From NCBI GenBank assembly GCA_034638255.1, contig JAWPGT010000027.1, positions 248,001 to 312,000 on the forward strand: a stretch of 64,000 nucleotides of DNA, written 5' to 3'. Each line of letters starts with the position of its first letter. Within the stretch, counting starts at the first letter, position 1. Below are positions 21,364-32,720 of the stretch, piece after piece. Made by a program: the position numbers and the translations under genes. A model generated the notes under the pieces. That model saw nothing but the letters and a program-made list of their open reading frames with translations. It was not told where the DNA came from and did not search any database. This DNA comes from Coprinus comatus. Taxonomy: Eukaryota; Basidiomycota; Agaricomycetes; Agaricales; Agaricaceae.

Positions 21364-22687
21364 ATGACTATTCCTGAGAAAAAAGCAAGGAAACGTCAAC
21401 GGGGCAGGGAAAGAAAGAAGACCACTCCAAAACCTACCTCCTTAGAACAGCTTTCTATATCAATCCATCGAAGAACTCTATATCAAACAACTCATAGGTT
21501 GGTTTTTTCTATTCTTTTTTTCTAACTAATATATAACTAATAATACTATAGTACCTTATATGATCCTATTACAGGAAGTACTCGAAGATTGGTTCCACTG
21601 GATGAACTTCAAAGAAGAAATTCTGCAAGGGCTATTGTAGCTGCCTTAAAAAACCAAAGTATGTTTTAAATTTCATTAATTTACTTTATTAATGTAAGAT
21701 ACTAGTAACTCTTGATATTGATATCCAAATGCTCACCAAACCTTCAAAAATCACTACTCTTTTCAATAATATGAACTTGGGATATATTGATACTCCTGCA
21801 GTTATTACCGATACCAATGGTTATCTTCTAATCCTTTATCTACCTCAAGTTCTTGTAAAGGAATATCAGGTGAGTATTTGTCATTTATATTTTTTCTATT
21901 CCTCATGTTTTTTAGGATCAGCTGGTTAATGCTGCTAAACTGGTAGAGCCTTTATTTGAAATAAAAGATAATGGTTCTTGGAGAATGGAATCTACAAATT
22001 TTGTTTCTAAAGTCAATCAAACAATTGAGCCTGGTGTCTTAACACTTTGTCCTGGATGGTATGAGATTGGAAAAGCGGTATGTTTCTTTTTTACTCTTAT
22101 AATATTTTGATTAATGATGTACTTTAGTATTCTAAAGAAGCAATCATGAAACCTTCTACGTCAATTTTGAAGAACTCAGCTCTAATTTCTACCTGGTTAC
22201 AAGAAACACAAAGTGTTTTTGGAGTTTTGGATGATATCTTGGCCTATATTCATCCTACTCAATACAATTCTGGAATGGGATATATCAAAAGATTGGAGAA
22301 TCCTAAACCTTCAGAACAAGATGAACAGGATGGGATTAATATTTCTCCATTGACCAAGGAATGGGGAAATAAGTGGAAGTCTTCTTTTTCTGCTATTTCT
22401 ATCATTTCTAATCGCATATCTCCCCCTCATTTTGACTTTAATGGTAACTATGCTTGTTTGACCAAGTAGTTTCTGTTGGAAGTTATGAACAAGCTGAAAT
22501 TACATTTCCTGAATTAGGTGCTACCTTTTCTTATCCTCCAGGTACTGTTATTCAGTTTTGTGGAAATCTTTTGAAACATTCTGTTGGTGATTGGGACAAA
22601 GGTGATAGGATTTGTTATGCATTTTTCGTAAAGAAGGTTCTCTTTGATAAGATGAATATTTCTTTTCCTAATTGGGCTCGTGTTTGA
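21364..22687 (+). CDS. TET/JBP-family 2-oxoglutarate/Fe(II) dioxygenase, apparently frameshifted
   Basis: Exons: 21364-21497, 21552-21658, 21706-21869, 21916-22077, 22128 to about 22443 and the remainder to 22687. The N-terminus is basic (KKARKRQRGRERKK), likely nuclear. The catalytic core shows SPPHFDFNG (H-x-D iron ligands), SVGSYEQAEITFPELG, FSYPPGTVIQFCGNLLKHSV (distal His) and GDRICYAFFVKK (Arg expected to hold 2-oxoglutarate). This pattern is that of fungal TET/JBP enzymes, which oxidise 5-methylcytosine in DNA. Between FDFNG and FDQVVSVG the frame changes by one base (about 22444-22462), and the only GT-AG pair there would make a 23-bp intron, unusually short. The gene may therefore be inactive, or an atypical splice is used. 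Length, about 380 residues, is typical of the core enzyme. Confidence 0.82.
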
Positions 22688-22805
22688 TTAGGTATTTTGT
22701 TTGTACTTCATAACAATTCCCTTATATAAACCAACTTGCCACGTCACCATTCTTCTTTCTTTCTCATTCCTACTATTGTTTTTCGAAACTTCAATTCTCT
22801 CAACT

Positions 22806-24748
22806 ATGGATTCTTCTAATACTTCACCTTATTCCTTGGAGAAAGAACTCAGTAGTCAACTCACCAAACATCTCGCTACTCTTAACAAGATAAAGAGTAA
22901 GACTAAAGGACAACCTGATCTTGGTATGTTTATGTTATTTTATTTTATTTTCTGTTATTTTAAATCAGTCTCTAGCTGCTATTAAAGTTCTCAAGAATGA
23001 AATTATTCAAATAAAAGGAAAGCTAAAGACTATACGTTGTAAAATTACCAAAAGTAAGAAGCAACCAGATACTGGAGTATCTAGAGGAAATGGTATGTTA
23101 TTGTTACATATATTCGTTATTCATCTTATATACTTTGGTTATAGAACTAGAGGTAGAATTTCCTCAACCTCTTCCAATTATTTCTCAATCTACTTCAACT
23201 ATTTCCCCGCATTCTCATAACAAGAAAAACAAAACTACAATAGTTACATCTGAATCTACTTCCTCAGCTGTTGCTCAATCTGGTTCTACGCTTTCTCAAT
23301 CTTCCTCAACTGGTCTTGAATCTGCTTCTGCTCTTTCTCAGCCTTCTTCCGCTCTTGCTCAATCTATGTCAACTATTCTCCATCGTTCTCCTAAGAAGAA
23401 TAGAGCTGAAGTAGTTATAACTACATCACCTATGAAATCTCAACATTCTCCTAACAAACAACTGTCTTCCCCTCTTACTTCTCTATTATCATCATCTTCA
23501 TCTTCAAATAATGGTATCTTCTATTTCTACATTCTTTATCACAACAATTAACCTATAATCATAGAAGATTCTGGATTAGATCAGGTCACCTCTGATAATA
23601 TCACAAATCAAGGTATCGTATTTTATTTTGTAATCATTTCATAAAAACAGCTTTAATAACCTATTAATATTAAGATACTAGTGATATTGTACCAACTTCT
23701 AGTAATCAAGAGCTTCTCTCTGGTAGCATAGATAAAGAGAGCTATGGTAAGTCATTTATTTATTGTTTAAAAATTATATCTCATCCTAGTTTAGTTCTTT
23801 CCAAAAAGCGACCTCTAGATGTTGATGATAGCTCAAGTGATGATGAAGATACACAATTACCTGGTTTGTTATTCATTCTATCATTCTATTATTGTATCAT
23901 TGACAAATATCTATAGAGCTCCAACCAACTAATATTCGTTCTGATAGGGTTGTTGTTAAGAAACAAAAGGTTGTTCAGGTAGAAGGTGATGATAAAAGTT
24001 CCAAAACAAAAGTCAAAAAACCAAGAGAGGCTGAACTAAAGGTCCTTACTGAGGAGGAACTGGCTGAATACAAAGGTATGTAAATTTATAATCGTAATTT
24101 TGTCTATATTGATATACTATAGAAAATGACTTGGCTATACTTCATATGTGGCTAACTACTAAAGGCCCAAGGAAGCCTAGGATTGAAGCCGAGGTCAAGA
24201 ACCGAATACGCATGCATTGTTCTTATTTATTTGAAGCCTATCTTGCAACAGAAGCTCTTACGGAGGAGCTTCTTACCAACAATTTGGGAAATATCTATTG
24301 TCTTCATCATTCTAAAAAGGATAAGAGTACGAACCATATTGATGGGGACAAGACAGTTCGTGATATTGTTATTCATGGTGTTGGGGCAAGTAGAGCTGGA
24401 AGAGGGAAAAAAAGCGTTACTTTTCAGGAGGATGGGCTTTATCATTGTGGTTGTCCCTGTGACTCTGTTATTGCAGGAGCTATATTTTGGAAGTTGTGGA
24501 AGGTTACTGCGGTTGTAAATGGAGAGGAGATTACTGAAGGATTTAACAGTCTTCCTTTAAATCCTAGAAACACGTTATTTGTGATCCAAAATCTTGAAGA
24601 GAATTTTGGTGTCAAGTGGACTGACTTCTATCGCAATACTGTCTATCCTGAAGATGATGAATGGGACAAGTGGTTTCTGAAGAAAATGGTTACAAGGTTT
24701 CAAAAGAGATATAGGCAGTTATTTGGTGAAGATATGGTTATAAACTAA
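22806..24748 (+). CDS. KDZ cargo protein of unknown function, eight exons
   Basis: Exons 22806-22923, 22976-23092, 23145-23513, 23565-23612, 23675-23746, 23795-23863, 23917-24075 and 24123-24748 join without stops into 525 residues. All seven introns are phase 1 and most donors read G|GTATG. The protein starts with a helical charged region (LEKELSSQLTKHL), continues with a Ser/Thr/Gln-rich linker, nuclear-type basic clusters (KKNRAEV, SKKRPLD, KKQKVV) and acidic patches. It ends in a folded-looking domain of about 200 residues containing DLAILHMWL, GLYHCGCPCDSVI and DEWDKWFLKKMV. I know no named domain for it. It follows the oxygenase by 118 bp on the same strand, inside the TIRs, so it may act with it on chromatin or DNA. 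Confidence 0.72.
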
Positions 24749-24821
24749 TTGTAGTAATCTATAGCCTTTGAATATATGATATGGTGGTAATAACAATAAT
24801 AGAAATGAAAAACTGAGAAAA

Positions 24822-25142
24822 AGTCTACTAAAGAACGTGTACTTTTAGTAGATTTCTACTAAAAGTATGAGTTCTTTAGTAGAATCCTGCTAAAGAACAC
24901 ATATCTTTAGTAGATTTCTACTAAAAGTACGAGTTCTTTAGTAGAAATCTACTAAAAGTACGAGTTCTTTAGTAGGATTCTACTAAAAGTACGAGTTCTT
25001 TAGTAGAAATCTACTAAAAGTACAAGTTCTTTAGTAGGATTCTACTAAAGAACACATATCTTTAGTAGATTTCTACTAAAAGTACGAGTTCTTTAGTAGA
25101 ATCCTACTAAAGAACCCATATGTTTAGTAGGATTCTACTACA
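24822..25142. repeat. Right subterminal array of 20-bp palindromes
   Basis: About ten to eleven copies of TTTAGTAGATTTCTACTAAA-type palindromes with 10-bp spacers (AGTACGAGTT, GAACACATAT) lie directly inside the right TIR. It is much shorter than the left array and has the same unit, so the element ends are asymmetric. Confidence 0.85.
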
Positions 25143-25364
25143 ACTTATGTTTTTTTTTTTTTGCATATGACAAAACTAAAAGTGTAGAAAATCATCATTA
25201 ATCATGAAAAAATGTGTCATATAATAATAATGGGTATATACATACAGACATATGTACAATAAAAGGCACATACACATGTATAATGAAAGGAACATACGTA
25301 TGTACCCAATTAAAACAACTAGTGGTACCCTTTTTTTACAACTAGTGGTACCTATCTGTTACCA
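25135..25364 (-). repeat. KDZ element right terminal inverted repeat
   Basis: Reverse complement of the left TIR, with a shorter poly-A/T run and a few substitutions (for example ATACATGTGTATG against ATACATATGTATG). It ends GTTACCA at 25364. Confidence 0.9.
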
Positions 25365-26570
25365 TTTTAATCAATCCCCTGCCCCACAATGTGGCCACAG
25401 GTCCTCACTACTTGGTACTAGTGTCTTATCGTAATAAAATTGCCAATGGAGGAACCTTGTAAACTAGTCAGTGCACTTCTAGGTTTTCAGTGCCTACATG
25501 TCGAGTTTCTTCCTCGACGTTGTGACCATTCAAGTTGATCTATTTTAGTCCTGTTGTTGATGCATCAACTCATCACGTCATAACCAAAGACGACTCTTCT
25601 GCTTCACCCTATGGGCGCTGACCTGGCGCTGACTGTCTTTTTGGACCTGTAAGAAAGCCCATTGGTAAGAGTCAAGGCTGGTTGGTTTAGTTTCATACAG
25701 AAGGATCTAGCTTGAGTTCGATGATGATGTGAAAACTCATCCCAGATTATCCCAGTTGCGTTTAACCTGGAAATGTAAGAAGGATCGCGTAAATTTAAAT
25801 GATTCCCATGTCAAATGACACACACTGGGCTACCTGGTTAAGGAAGCTACACGCCGAAGATCGATATCCCCCATACTGATTGGAGAGTGGTTTGGAACAC
25901 CGACTACTATCTGGTAGTCCGAGGCACGTGTACCAGGTATTCCAATGAAGACTACTGTATCCTGCAGCATGTATAAGGTTGTGTGTGTGTAATTTTTGTG
26001 ACAGTTGCTGTTGAACGTTTGAACATTGAATGATTGATATGTATCTACTATGGCCCCAATGGTGTCTCCTGGTAAGTACTATGATGCTTCTGAACATATG
26101 CTCGAGCAATGATTGGCTATCAGCCTTGTCATACTAAGCGCACGCTGAGTGTTTCTAAATCAACGCATGGGTGTCTGACCCGAATAGCAACAATGGTTGA
26201 AGAAAATCTGATCCACTCTCTCATTCCAGCAATCTCGCACAGTGGAGCCCCCCAATATTAGAACCATTACTATGTATCTATATTCATAGATGTCTTTCCA
26301 GAGAATGCATTCTAGATTTACTGGTAGACGCTGAACATCTAGATCTGTACGTATTCAAACTGGTGCGTTACTACATAAGAGAAGACTGAATATTGATGTT
26401 GCTAGTGCTCTCTAACCGCCCCCATCTTGAACTTTTGATTCCACCTTGCTTGAATAACAGCGAACGTCTTTGTTATGCCTAGACATTGTATGGTACGTTG
26501 TAGTAATTTCCTTTAATTTGAATGAACGTCCTGACCACACCACTGTCTAGTTTCCTTTTATTCGATAAAT
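25365..26570. other. Spacer with dispersed host repeat fragments
   Basis: No gene. The part at 25470-25640 (GTGCACTTCTAGGTTTTCAG ... CTATTTTAGTCCTG ... TCTGCTTCACC) is related to 43480-43600 and 48665-48860, as if it were the 3' end of a repeated host unit. The segment 25665-25760 (GTCAAGGCTGGTTGGTTTAG) resembles 50280-50345. The rest shows no recognisable content; an open frame on the minus strand (25795-26109) has no family resemblance. Confidence 0.5.
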
Positions 26571-29496
26571 ATGATTGCTGACAGTAGGAATATAGCGTTC
26601 GAAGGTATAGATCCAGTAAGTCAAGCTCGTTGGAGAATCATGTTATAAACACTAATATATGCATGCTTAGAATTTGAAGGTTGTGGATGAGGATGCGGAC
26701 GCGAAACGATGGGAAGGGTTGAACAGGAAGGCAGAGTCTTTGACAAAGGAAACATATGAGAGTTGGACAAAAGGATTGAATAATCTTCTCATTTTTGTAA
26801 GCAGCATTGACTCTGGGATTGTAATATATACTCATGATAATCTTTTACAGGCTGGTCTCTTTTCGGCAATTGTCACCGCTTTTACCATCGAAGCCGCCAG
26901 GTCAATACAGGGAGATCCGGCAGAGATGACAGTACTTTTACTACGAACAATCATCCTGCAACTAAATAATCAATCAAATCCACAAGCAAATATTCCTATT
27001 CCCCTCAACCCAGAAATGACACCTTCCATCTCCTCCCAGCGCATCAATGTGTTATTCTCCGTCAGCCTTGCGCTTAGTCTTGTTTCGGTTCTGGGAGGGA
27101 TTCTGTGTCTACAATGGCTGCAAGAGTTTAGTAGGAATATCACAGGTGTATCAAACAAAGATGACCTATTTCTACAACATCAACATCACGAGAGTCTCCG
27201 GAAGTGGGGTGTTTTGATCATCCTCAATATGATACCACTTTTCCTACTGATTGCGCTTGGTCTCTTCTTCGTTGGGTTCATGGTCTTGCAATGGGAATCA
27301 AAGTCACTTGCCTCTGGACCTGTGACGTTCCTTGTTGCTCTATCTGGTGGATTTATTGTCTGTACCACCGTCCTCCCCACCTGTCAGTTCCTCTTCCTTG
27401 TAGGGAAATCAACTCGTGCAAATGACCAGGCGTTACCTCGACCGGTCCTTTGTCCATATCGATCACCTCAATCATGGCTTTTTCATGTAATCCTGCAAAA
27501 GCTTTTTTTCCTTATCACCAATCTGCCACTATGGAAGATGAAATCGGACTTCTGGAACACATTGAAGGGTACCAGCAGTTGGTTGGAATATGATACGAAT
27601 GGTGTGAAAAGGTGGAAAGAGAAAGCCGGGGCTGTGGAAACAATACATCAATCATTGTTGTGGATATCACGCGAGTACAGACAGGTGACTACAGTTGCCT
27701 TGGATGCATACTCTTGTATGGTATTTGCATCTTGTTATGGGTCAAGGATGAAGTTGAAGGAAAAAGATGCACCTGCCGATCTCGAGTGGAATTGGGAGGA
27801 GCAAGCATTGTTGGCATCATTTGAAAGAGAGAATAACCTCAATGACACTGAAATTATCCAGAAGATTCGTGTGAAGGCAGTGATTGACTCAATGGTGGAA
27901 TGGAATAGGTCACCTGTCTCTTTGAAACACCCTGCTCCTCTGTCAGATATTTCCGCTTTGGAGAAATCCATTTGTGATATGGACAGTGATTCCGAAACAG
28001 GTAAGGTCTATTATATGTTATATATATTCCTTTAGTAATATTTGCACTAGCTCTCTTAGAAGACATTGCTACTGGCTTGAGGAGTTCAGAGAATACGTGG
28101 GTTACTCCAGAGAATGCTGTTGCTGTTTCCTGTCATGTGATCGATCAAGACTCTTCGTATCCGGGTGAGACAATTGCTATTTTGGTTGCACTGTGCAAGC
28201 GTCCAACCACTCGATTACTTTATTTCATATGTCATCTCTGCGACAAACTCCAGGATAAGCTCAGATCAGTGCATAAGTGTAAATACTTGGTCTTGATATT
28301 CATCAAAGTCTTTCCTTCTGTGGACTCTGCACACTGCAAAGATGTTGCACCAATACTTGGCAGGCTGCTTGTGAAATGTGATAAATGCTTTATTAACTGG
28401 CATTCGTTTTCTCATCTACTCTGCCATCTCTCTCTCTGACCATCATTACTCCTCAGTAATTGCAGAAGAATTCCTCAAAATCATAGAAGACCTTGCCTCG
28501 AAGCGTCTCATTGGCAAAGAAAGATCATTGAATACCATCTTTCTCTACACTAAACACATCCTACAACGCTCATGGGGGCTATCTGAAGGACTCCCTTCCA
28601 TCAAAACAACCCTCAACACAATACTCTCTGCTGCAGAAGAATACGTTCAACTCTCTCCCTCAGGATATCCTGTCCTGCACCCTGATCGATTCACCGTCCC
28701 ACACACACTGCCTGCATCTGACCCTGAAGAAGACCTCCAATCTGTATGGGCTGTGATAGACAACTTCAATGTGAGATTGCAGGAGGTATGGGGAATTCAT
28801 GAGGTTGTTGAGTCTGGTGGTGAAGCATCAGGAAAAATTGAGCATATATCCACTTCCGGTATGTTGCAAGTTTATCTCCTCCCGTAATATATCCTCAAAG
28901 TCGAAGAAGCTGGCCAAATTGTTTCAGCAACACACACTACTGAGGATCTACCTATGGCCACTACACCAGATCCCATCATTTCCCTGTCAACGTCCCTGCA
29001 ATCCAACAAATTTGATGAAACAGACTTACACGATGAAATAACTGGCCAAGTCACTCCATCAATACACTCTACTGAAGCACTACCTGAATCTACTACACCC
29101 TTGTCACCATCTCCCTTGCAATCCAACAACTTTCACGAAACAACCACCACACTGGGTGTTGGCGCTCGAAATCCAGTCTCACCGGTTCTTTCATCATCGC
29201 AAGATTTCGAACAACATTCATCTAATAGCATTTTAGTTGTGCCTGCTAGGCCAGTTATCCCACCAGCCACGAATGTGATTTCAACTTCCACATCCAGTCG
29301 GCCCACATCACCTCTTCCCAACGAGACATCCACCAGCCAAGATTCACACGTTATCACTCCCTCCTCACAATCAGATGGCGCTGGACCTGGGACCATAAAC
29401 CAAGCCTTGTCCTCTGCGGTACAAGATCTACAAAGAACTCCATCGACTCCATCTCTCCCTACACATTATCATGCTGAAGAGTTGACCGGTCCTTAG
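26571..29496 (+). CDS. DUF6535-type multi-spanning membrane protein, copy B
   Basis: Exons 26571-26615, 26671-26796, 26851-28000, 28051-28377, 28457-28858 and 28901-29496 sum to 882 codons including the stop, with the same phases as copy A. Key parts: RWEGLNRKAESLTKETYESW, LLIF|AGLFSAIVTAFTI at the second junction, three hydrophobic segments (FSVSLALSLVSVLGGILCL; WGVLIILNMIPLFLLIALG; GPVTFLVALSGGFIVCTTV), a soluble middle, and a Ser/Thr/Pro-rich C-terminal tail. The second intron (54 bp) has no stop, so its retention would add 18 residues. Copy B has a short insertion relative to copy A after STRAN (DQALP). Both copies are open, so both may be expressed. Function unknown. Confidence 0.84.
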
Positions 29497-30479
29497 GCTT
29501 GACCACTCGCGTTGGAACAGAATCCGTGTAATGAAAATACGGTATTTCAATCTCGTGGTTCTCCGAAAATATTCGAATTGTCAGAATGAGCAGGTAATAT
29601 GATTTATTCTTTGGACTCTTATAGTAATGATTGGAGGAGTCGATGCCAATATATGTAATTATCTCCAATGGTATATGAATATATGTTTGATTCTCAAGGA
29701 GTTGAGATGATATATTTATCGTTGGAAAGTTAACGAAACAAGGATTGAAATAGGAGTCGTAGAAAAGGGTAGATATAGTATATTGTACTAAATTGATAGA
29801 GATGTGCTACATACTTATCATATCCATCTCACGCACCGACATGGTCCTTGTTTCCCTCTTTGAAACCTCTTCTCCATCCTATTGTGCAAACATATTCATT
29901 AACGTAACAAAGTACATCTTTCTACTATAAGGTTGCACCACGAATTATAATAGCGGGGTGATTTGTATCAAAGATACACAGTACTCTAGTTGCACTGTTT
30001 CTTGTTTGTTGTTGCCATAGATCACTATTGAGCGGAATACGATGAGACATCAGTGTGTTGAAATTAAAGTTATGAAAGGAGTCGCACCTGTGGCCCTCAG
30101 CGAAAGAGATATTGTGGAATACTACCGTCAGGAATAGGAGCGAAAACCAGGGGGTATATAGATTTAGATTAGGATTCCAACCAACATGAACACTCCAAAC
30201 TAGATTGTTGAATCTTTACTTCGAAATTTGAGGGAGATCCTGATGATGATGAAGTCGATGGTTTGTACCATAATATTTGAATTTGGAACTCTTAATACAA
30301 GGTTGTCAGGGGGTCATTATGTGTAGAAGTTGGTGGTATATGATGAATGTTTGTGATACTCGATTCACTCGATGAAAGATTGGGGGCGTCAAAATGAGTT
30401 ACTTTAAAATGAGGTCAGAATGGGTATGCGTTTCAGGAAATGGAATATGTAAAAGAGGAAAAGGAAAGAAGAAGTGAAA
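29497..30479. other. Duplicated non-coding spacer, right arm
   Basis: Inverted counterpart of 421-1480. No gene recognised. Confidence 0.55.
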
Positions 30480-30975
30480 GAAAAAAATGTAAAACTCACC
30501 TCGTTTTCAAGGATACATACAGACCAACTTCACTCCTCTGGTGAAATGACATTATCGATCTCTACAACGTCAAAAGAGACAGCCAACAATGTCACAAAAC
30601 CGAACATACAAAGGATACACCCAAATCTCTTCATCATCCATTTTCCGTGGTAGGATTGAGAACGTACGTGGCATTGTGATGAGTTTAGGAAGTTCCTGTA
30701 GACGCAAAGTGTTATCAAAGTACGTGAAGATGATCAATAGTGGAGAACAGGGTAAGAAGAAACTCACAAGATAAATATTACTGGTCCTTTCGTTTACCAT
30801 AATAACCTTGGCAATTCGCTTGCTTGAAGCATAGGTTTAGCATAAAACACGATCCTAGCACTGATTGCAACAGGCATTCGAAGCGATGTGATTGGCTGAC
30901 AGTGATGGTGGGCTTTAGAATACCATAGTTGAACAAGACCAGAAACAACTCATCACACACTAATAGTTTCATCAA
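30480..30975 (-). pseudogene. Unidentified gene remnant, right copy
   Basis: The minus strand encodes VLGSCFMLNLCFKQANCQG, YLVSFFLPCSPLLIIFTYFD and RTFSILPRKMDDEEIWVY in short frames. It corresponds to the left copy at 1-420 and extends further 5' (FNYGILKPTITVSQSHRFEC). Frames are not continuous without intron assumptions. No domain assigned. Confidence 0.4.
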
Positions 30976-31539
30976 GTTTCCATCTATTCCTGTAGCTTCA
31001 ATCTCATTTTCCCATTTCTATGGTGTGTGACGCCTCAACTCTAGTTAAACCTAACCACTGCTCCTGATAAGCGATAATAGTGTGATGAGCAGTGCTATGG
31101 ACAATGAGCTGGTGCAGATTTTATTGGAGGTGTTCGTATTTGAGATATGTGTTGTTGAAGAGGGGATGATACTCGCTTCAGCGATGGCTTGTATCATGCA
31201 CTCTGTTAGAACTTCTTAGGTGGTAGTCAAAGTTCCGCGTTTCTTCGACCTTAGCTCGTATGAGGTGAACCTCTTGCATAAACTCTACTCCACGGGCTGT
31301 TGTGATATGATCTGTCTCTATAGAAAAACACACAACTGAATGTGTGGATTTTGTCCAGAGTCAGATTGAGTAAATGTGGTACGAAGTCACCCCAAAAAGT
31401 TGATATAAGTAGCGACAGATGATTTCCAATGAATGAAAGAGAGTTTGGGCAGTGATGAAGGAGGTCAGTGCGTTTCTGGAGTTGGTGACATTACGTCAAC
31501 ATACGTCATACCACTTCTCACCCCTCAACCAGCAACTGC
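30976..31539. other. Intergenic, possible decayed gene
   Basis: A short frame from about 31099 (MDNELVQILLEVFVFE) faintly resembles the start of F-box-type proteins, but it ends quickly. Nothing else is recognised. Confidence 0.3.
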
Positions 31540-31541
31540 TA

Positions 31542-32718
31542 CAGTTGTGGACAAGCGAACTCAACAATTTTATATAAAGTGAATTTTCTCACGAACAGCT
31601 CGTGGAAATCACTCCAAATTTTGTCAGATTACTTGGGACTCGAAAAGGAAGCGAAAGACGGACTTTTCATAAATTTCCCATGACTTTTTGTGACTGCCAA
31701 AAATTTGGGGTCTTTGAGTGGACAAAATATGCGTATTTTTTTTATGATGTATATCGCCTCAATCTACATCATAGCACTTTGAGAAATGGATCTATGAGAT
31801 TTTTGTTTCCTAACTGCCCAAGCAGCAGCTTTTCCAGTAAGACCAGACCTATAGGTATTAGGCATCCATAAATCTCCAGGACTGATTAATGAATTTTCGA
31901 ATGACTTGAGTGGGACAAGAATCAAAAGCTGTAATTGCTGCTTTTTTGCATCATTGAAGGGCCCTTTTTGGGGTTTGTCGATAACAATATTTTGACCATC
32001 CCCAATACTGTTAAATTTTATTAGTTTTATAATTTATTAGTATTAATTATTGACAGACAAAGTATAGAATTAAGAATCACCTTCAACCTCCCCTCCAAGT
32101 TCCACATCATCTATTCCCACATCCTCATCACCATCAATCTCTGCCAACATGGTCTAACATCATCAGAGAGTTGTCCCGGATGTGTTTCATCATCTCTCTA
32201 CCCAACCTCTTCAATATCCACTCCTGTAGAAGCAATAATGGGAGAGTTTTCTGAATTCTCAAGCATAAACTCGCTTTTTTGATTTGGTTCTTTTCTAGAA
32301 ACTGAGCCTGGTTGGTTACAAAGTCCAGAAATATTTCATTTGGTCTTTTTTCGTGGTTGAGACATTATTATAACAGTGTATAACCTCAAAGGTGACATTA
32401 TCAATATATTCATTATTTACTTGTATTTCTTGTTTCGTAATAACTGCTCGATAGAATAGGTTTTTTCTTTGGCTGTGGACTCTGCTCCTTAATTAGAGTC
32501 GATTGCAGGTACTTTTGTAAATTTTGGAACATTTTTGACGTCCTGCCAAATTTTTGGATATGTATGCAATAAAACACATGATTCTGGAAGAACGGCTCGT
32601 TAGAATTAGATGAAATTTGGAGGACGAGAAGCCCTAAATGAGATCTATCGATTGCCAGTACTTTCGCACAGATTGGTGATGTACTAAAAAACTTGTTGAT
32701 TTCGCTTGTCCACAACTG
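31542..32718 (-). mobile_element. Decayed pogo/Fot1-like DNA transposon
   Basis: It is bounded by near-perfect 27-bp inverted repeats CAGTTGTGGACAAGCGAACT / CAGTTGTGGACAAGCGAAAT and flanked by TA on both sides (31540-31541, 32719-32720). On the minus strand near 31790-31960 a fragment reads CPTQVIRKFINQSWRFMDAY and TGLTGKAAAWAVRKQKSHRS, the C-terminal signature of pogo-family (DDE_1) transposases. The rest of the transposase is missing, so this is a shortened, non-autonomous or decayed copy. Confidence 0.75.
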
Positions 32719-32720
32719 TA

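Larger units (their letters stand above)
8284..25364. mobile_element. 17.1-kb KDZ-superfamily DNA transposon with TET/JBP cargo
   Basis: Near-identical terminal inverted repeats of about 235 bp (TGGTAACA...) bracket a block holding a transposase gene with KDZ-associated cysteine clusters, a PHD-like zinc-finger gene, a coiled-coil protein gene, a TET/JBP-like oxygenase gene and an unknown acidic gene. Subterminal arrays of a 20-bp palindrome lie just inside both ends. KDZ (Kyakuja-Dileera-Zisupton) elements that carry TET/JBP genes are established in Agaricomycetes. The transposase type seen here resembles the CxC4/CxC5/CxC6 class. The outer limits are set by TIR alignment. AAAA/TTTT outside the TIRs may belong to them, and no clear target duplication can be assigned. 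A block of different character (about 16-20.9 kb) sits in the middle. Confidence 0.85.
26571..30960. repeat. Right arm of inverted segmental duplication
   Basis: Inverted relative to the left arm. It holds DUF6535 copy B, its downstream spacer and the second copy of the unidentified gene remnant. Similarity includes introns and non-coding flank. Confidence 0.85.

Noticed and set aside
25795..26109. Minus-strand open frame of 104 residues
   Set aside because: No family resemblance, no splice support and it lies between repeat fragments.
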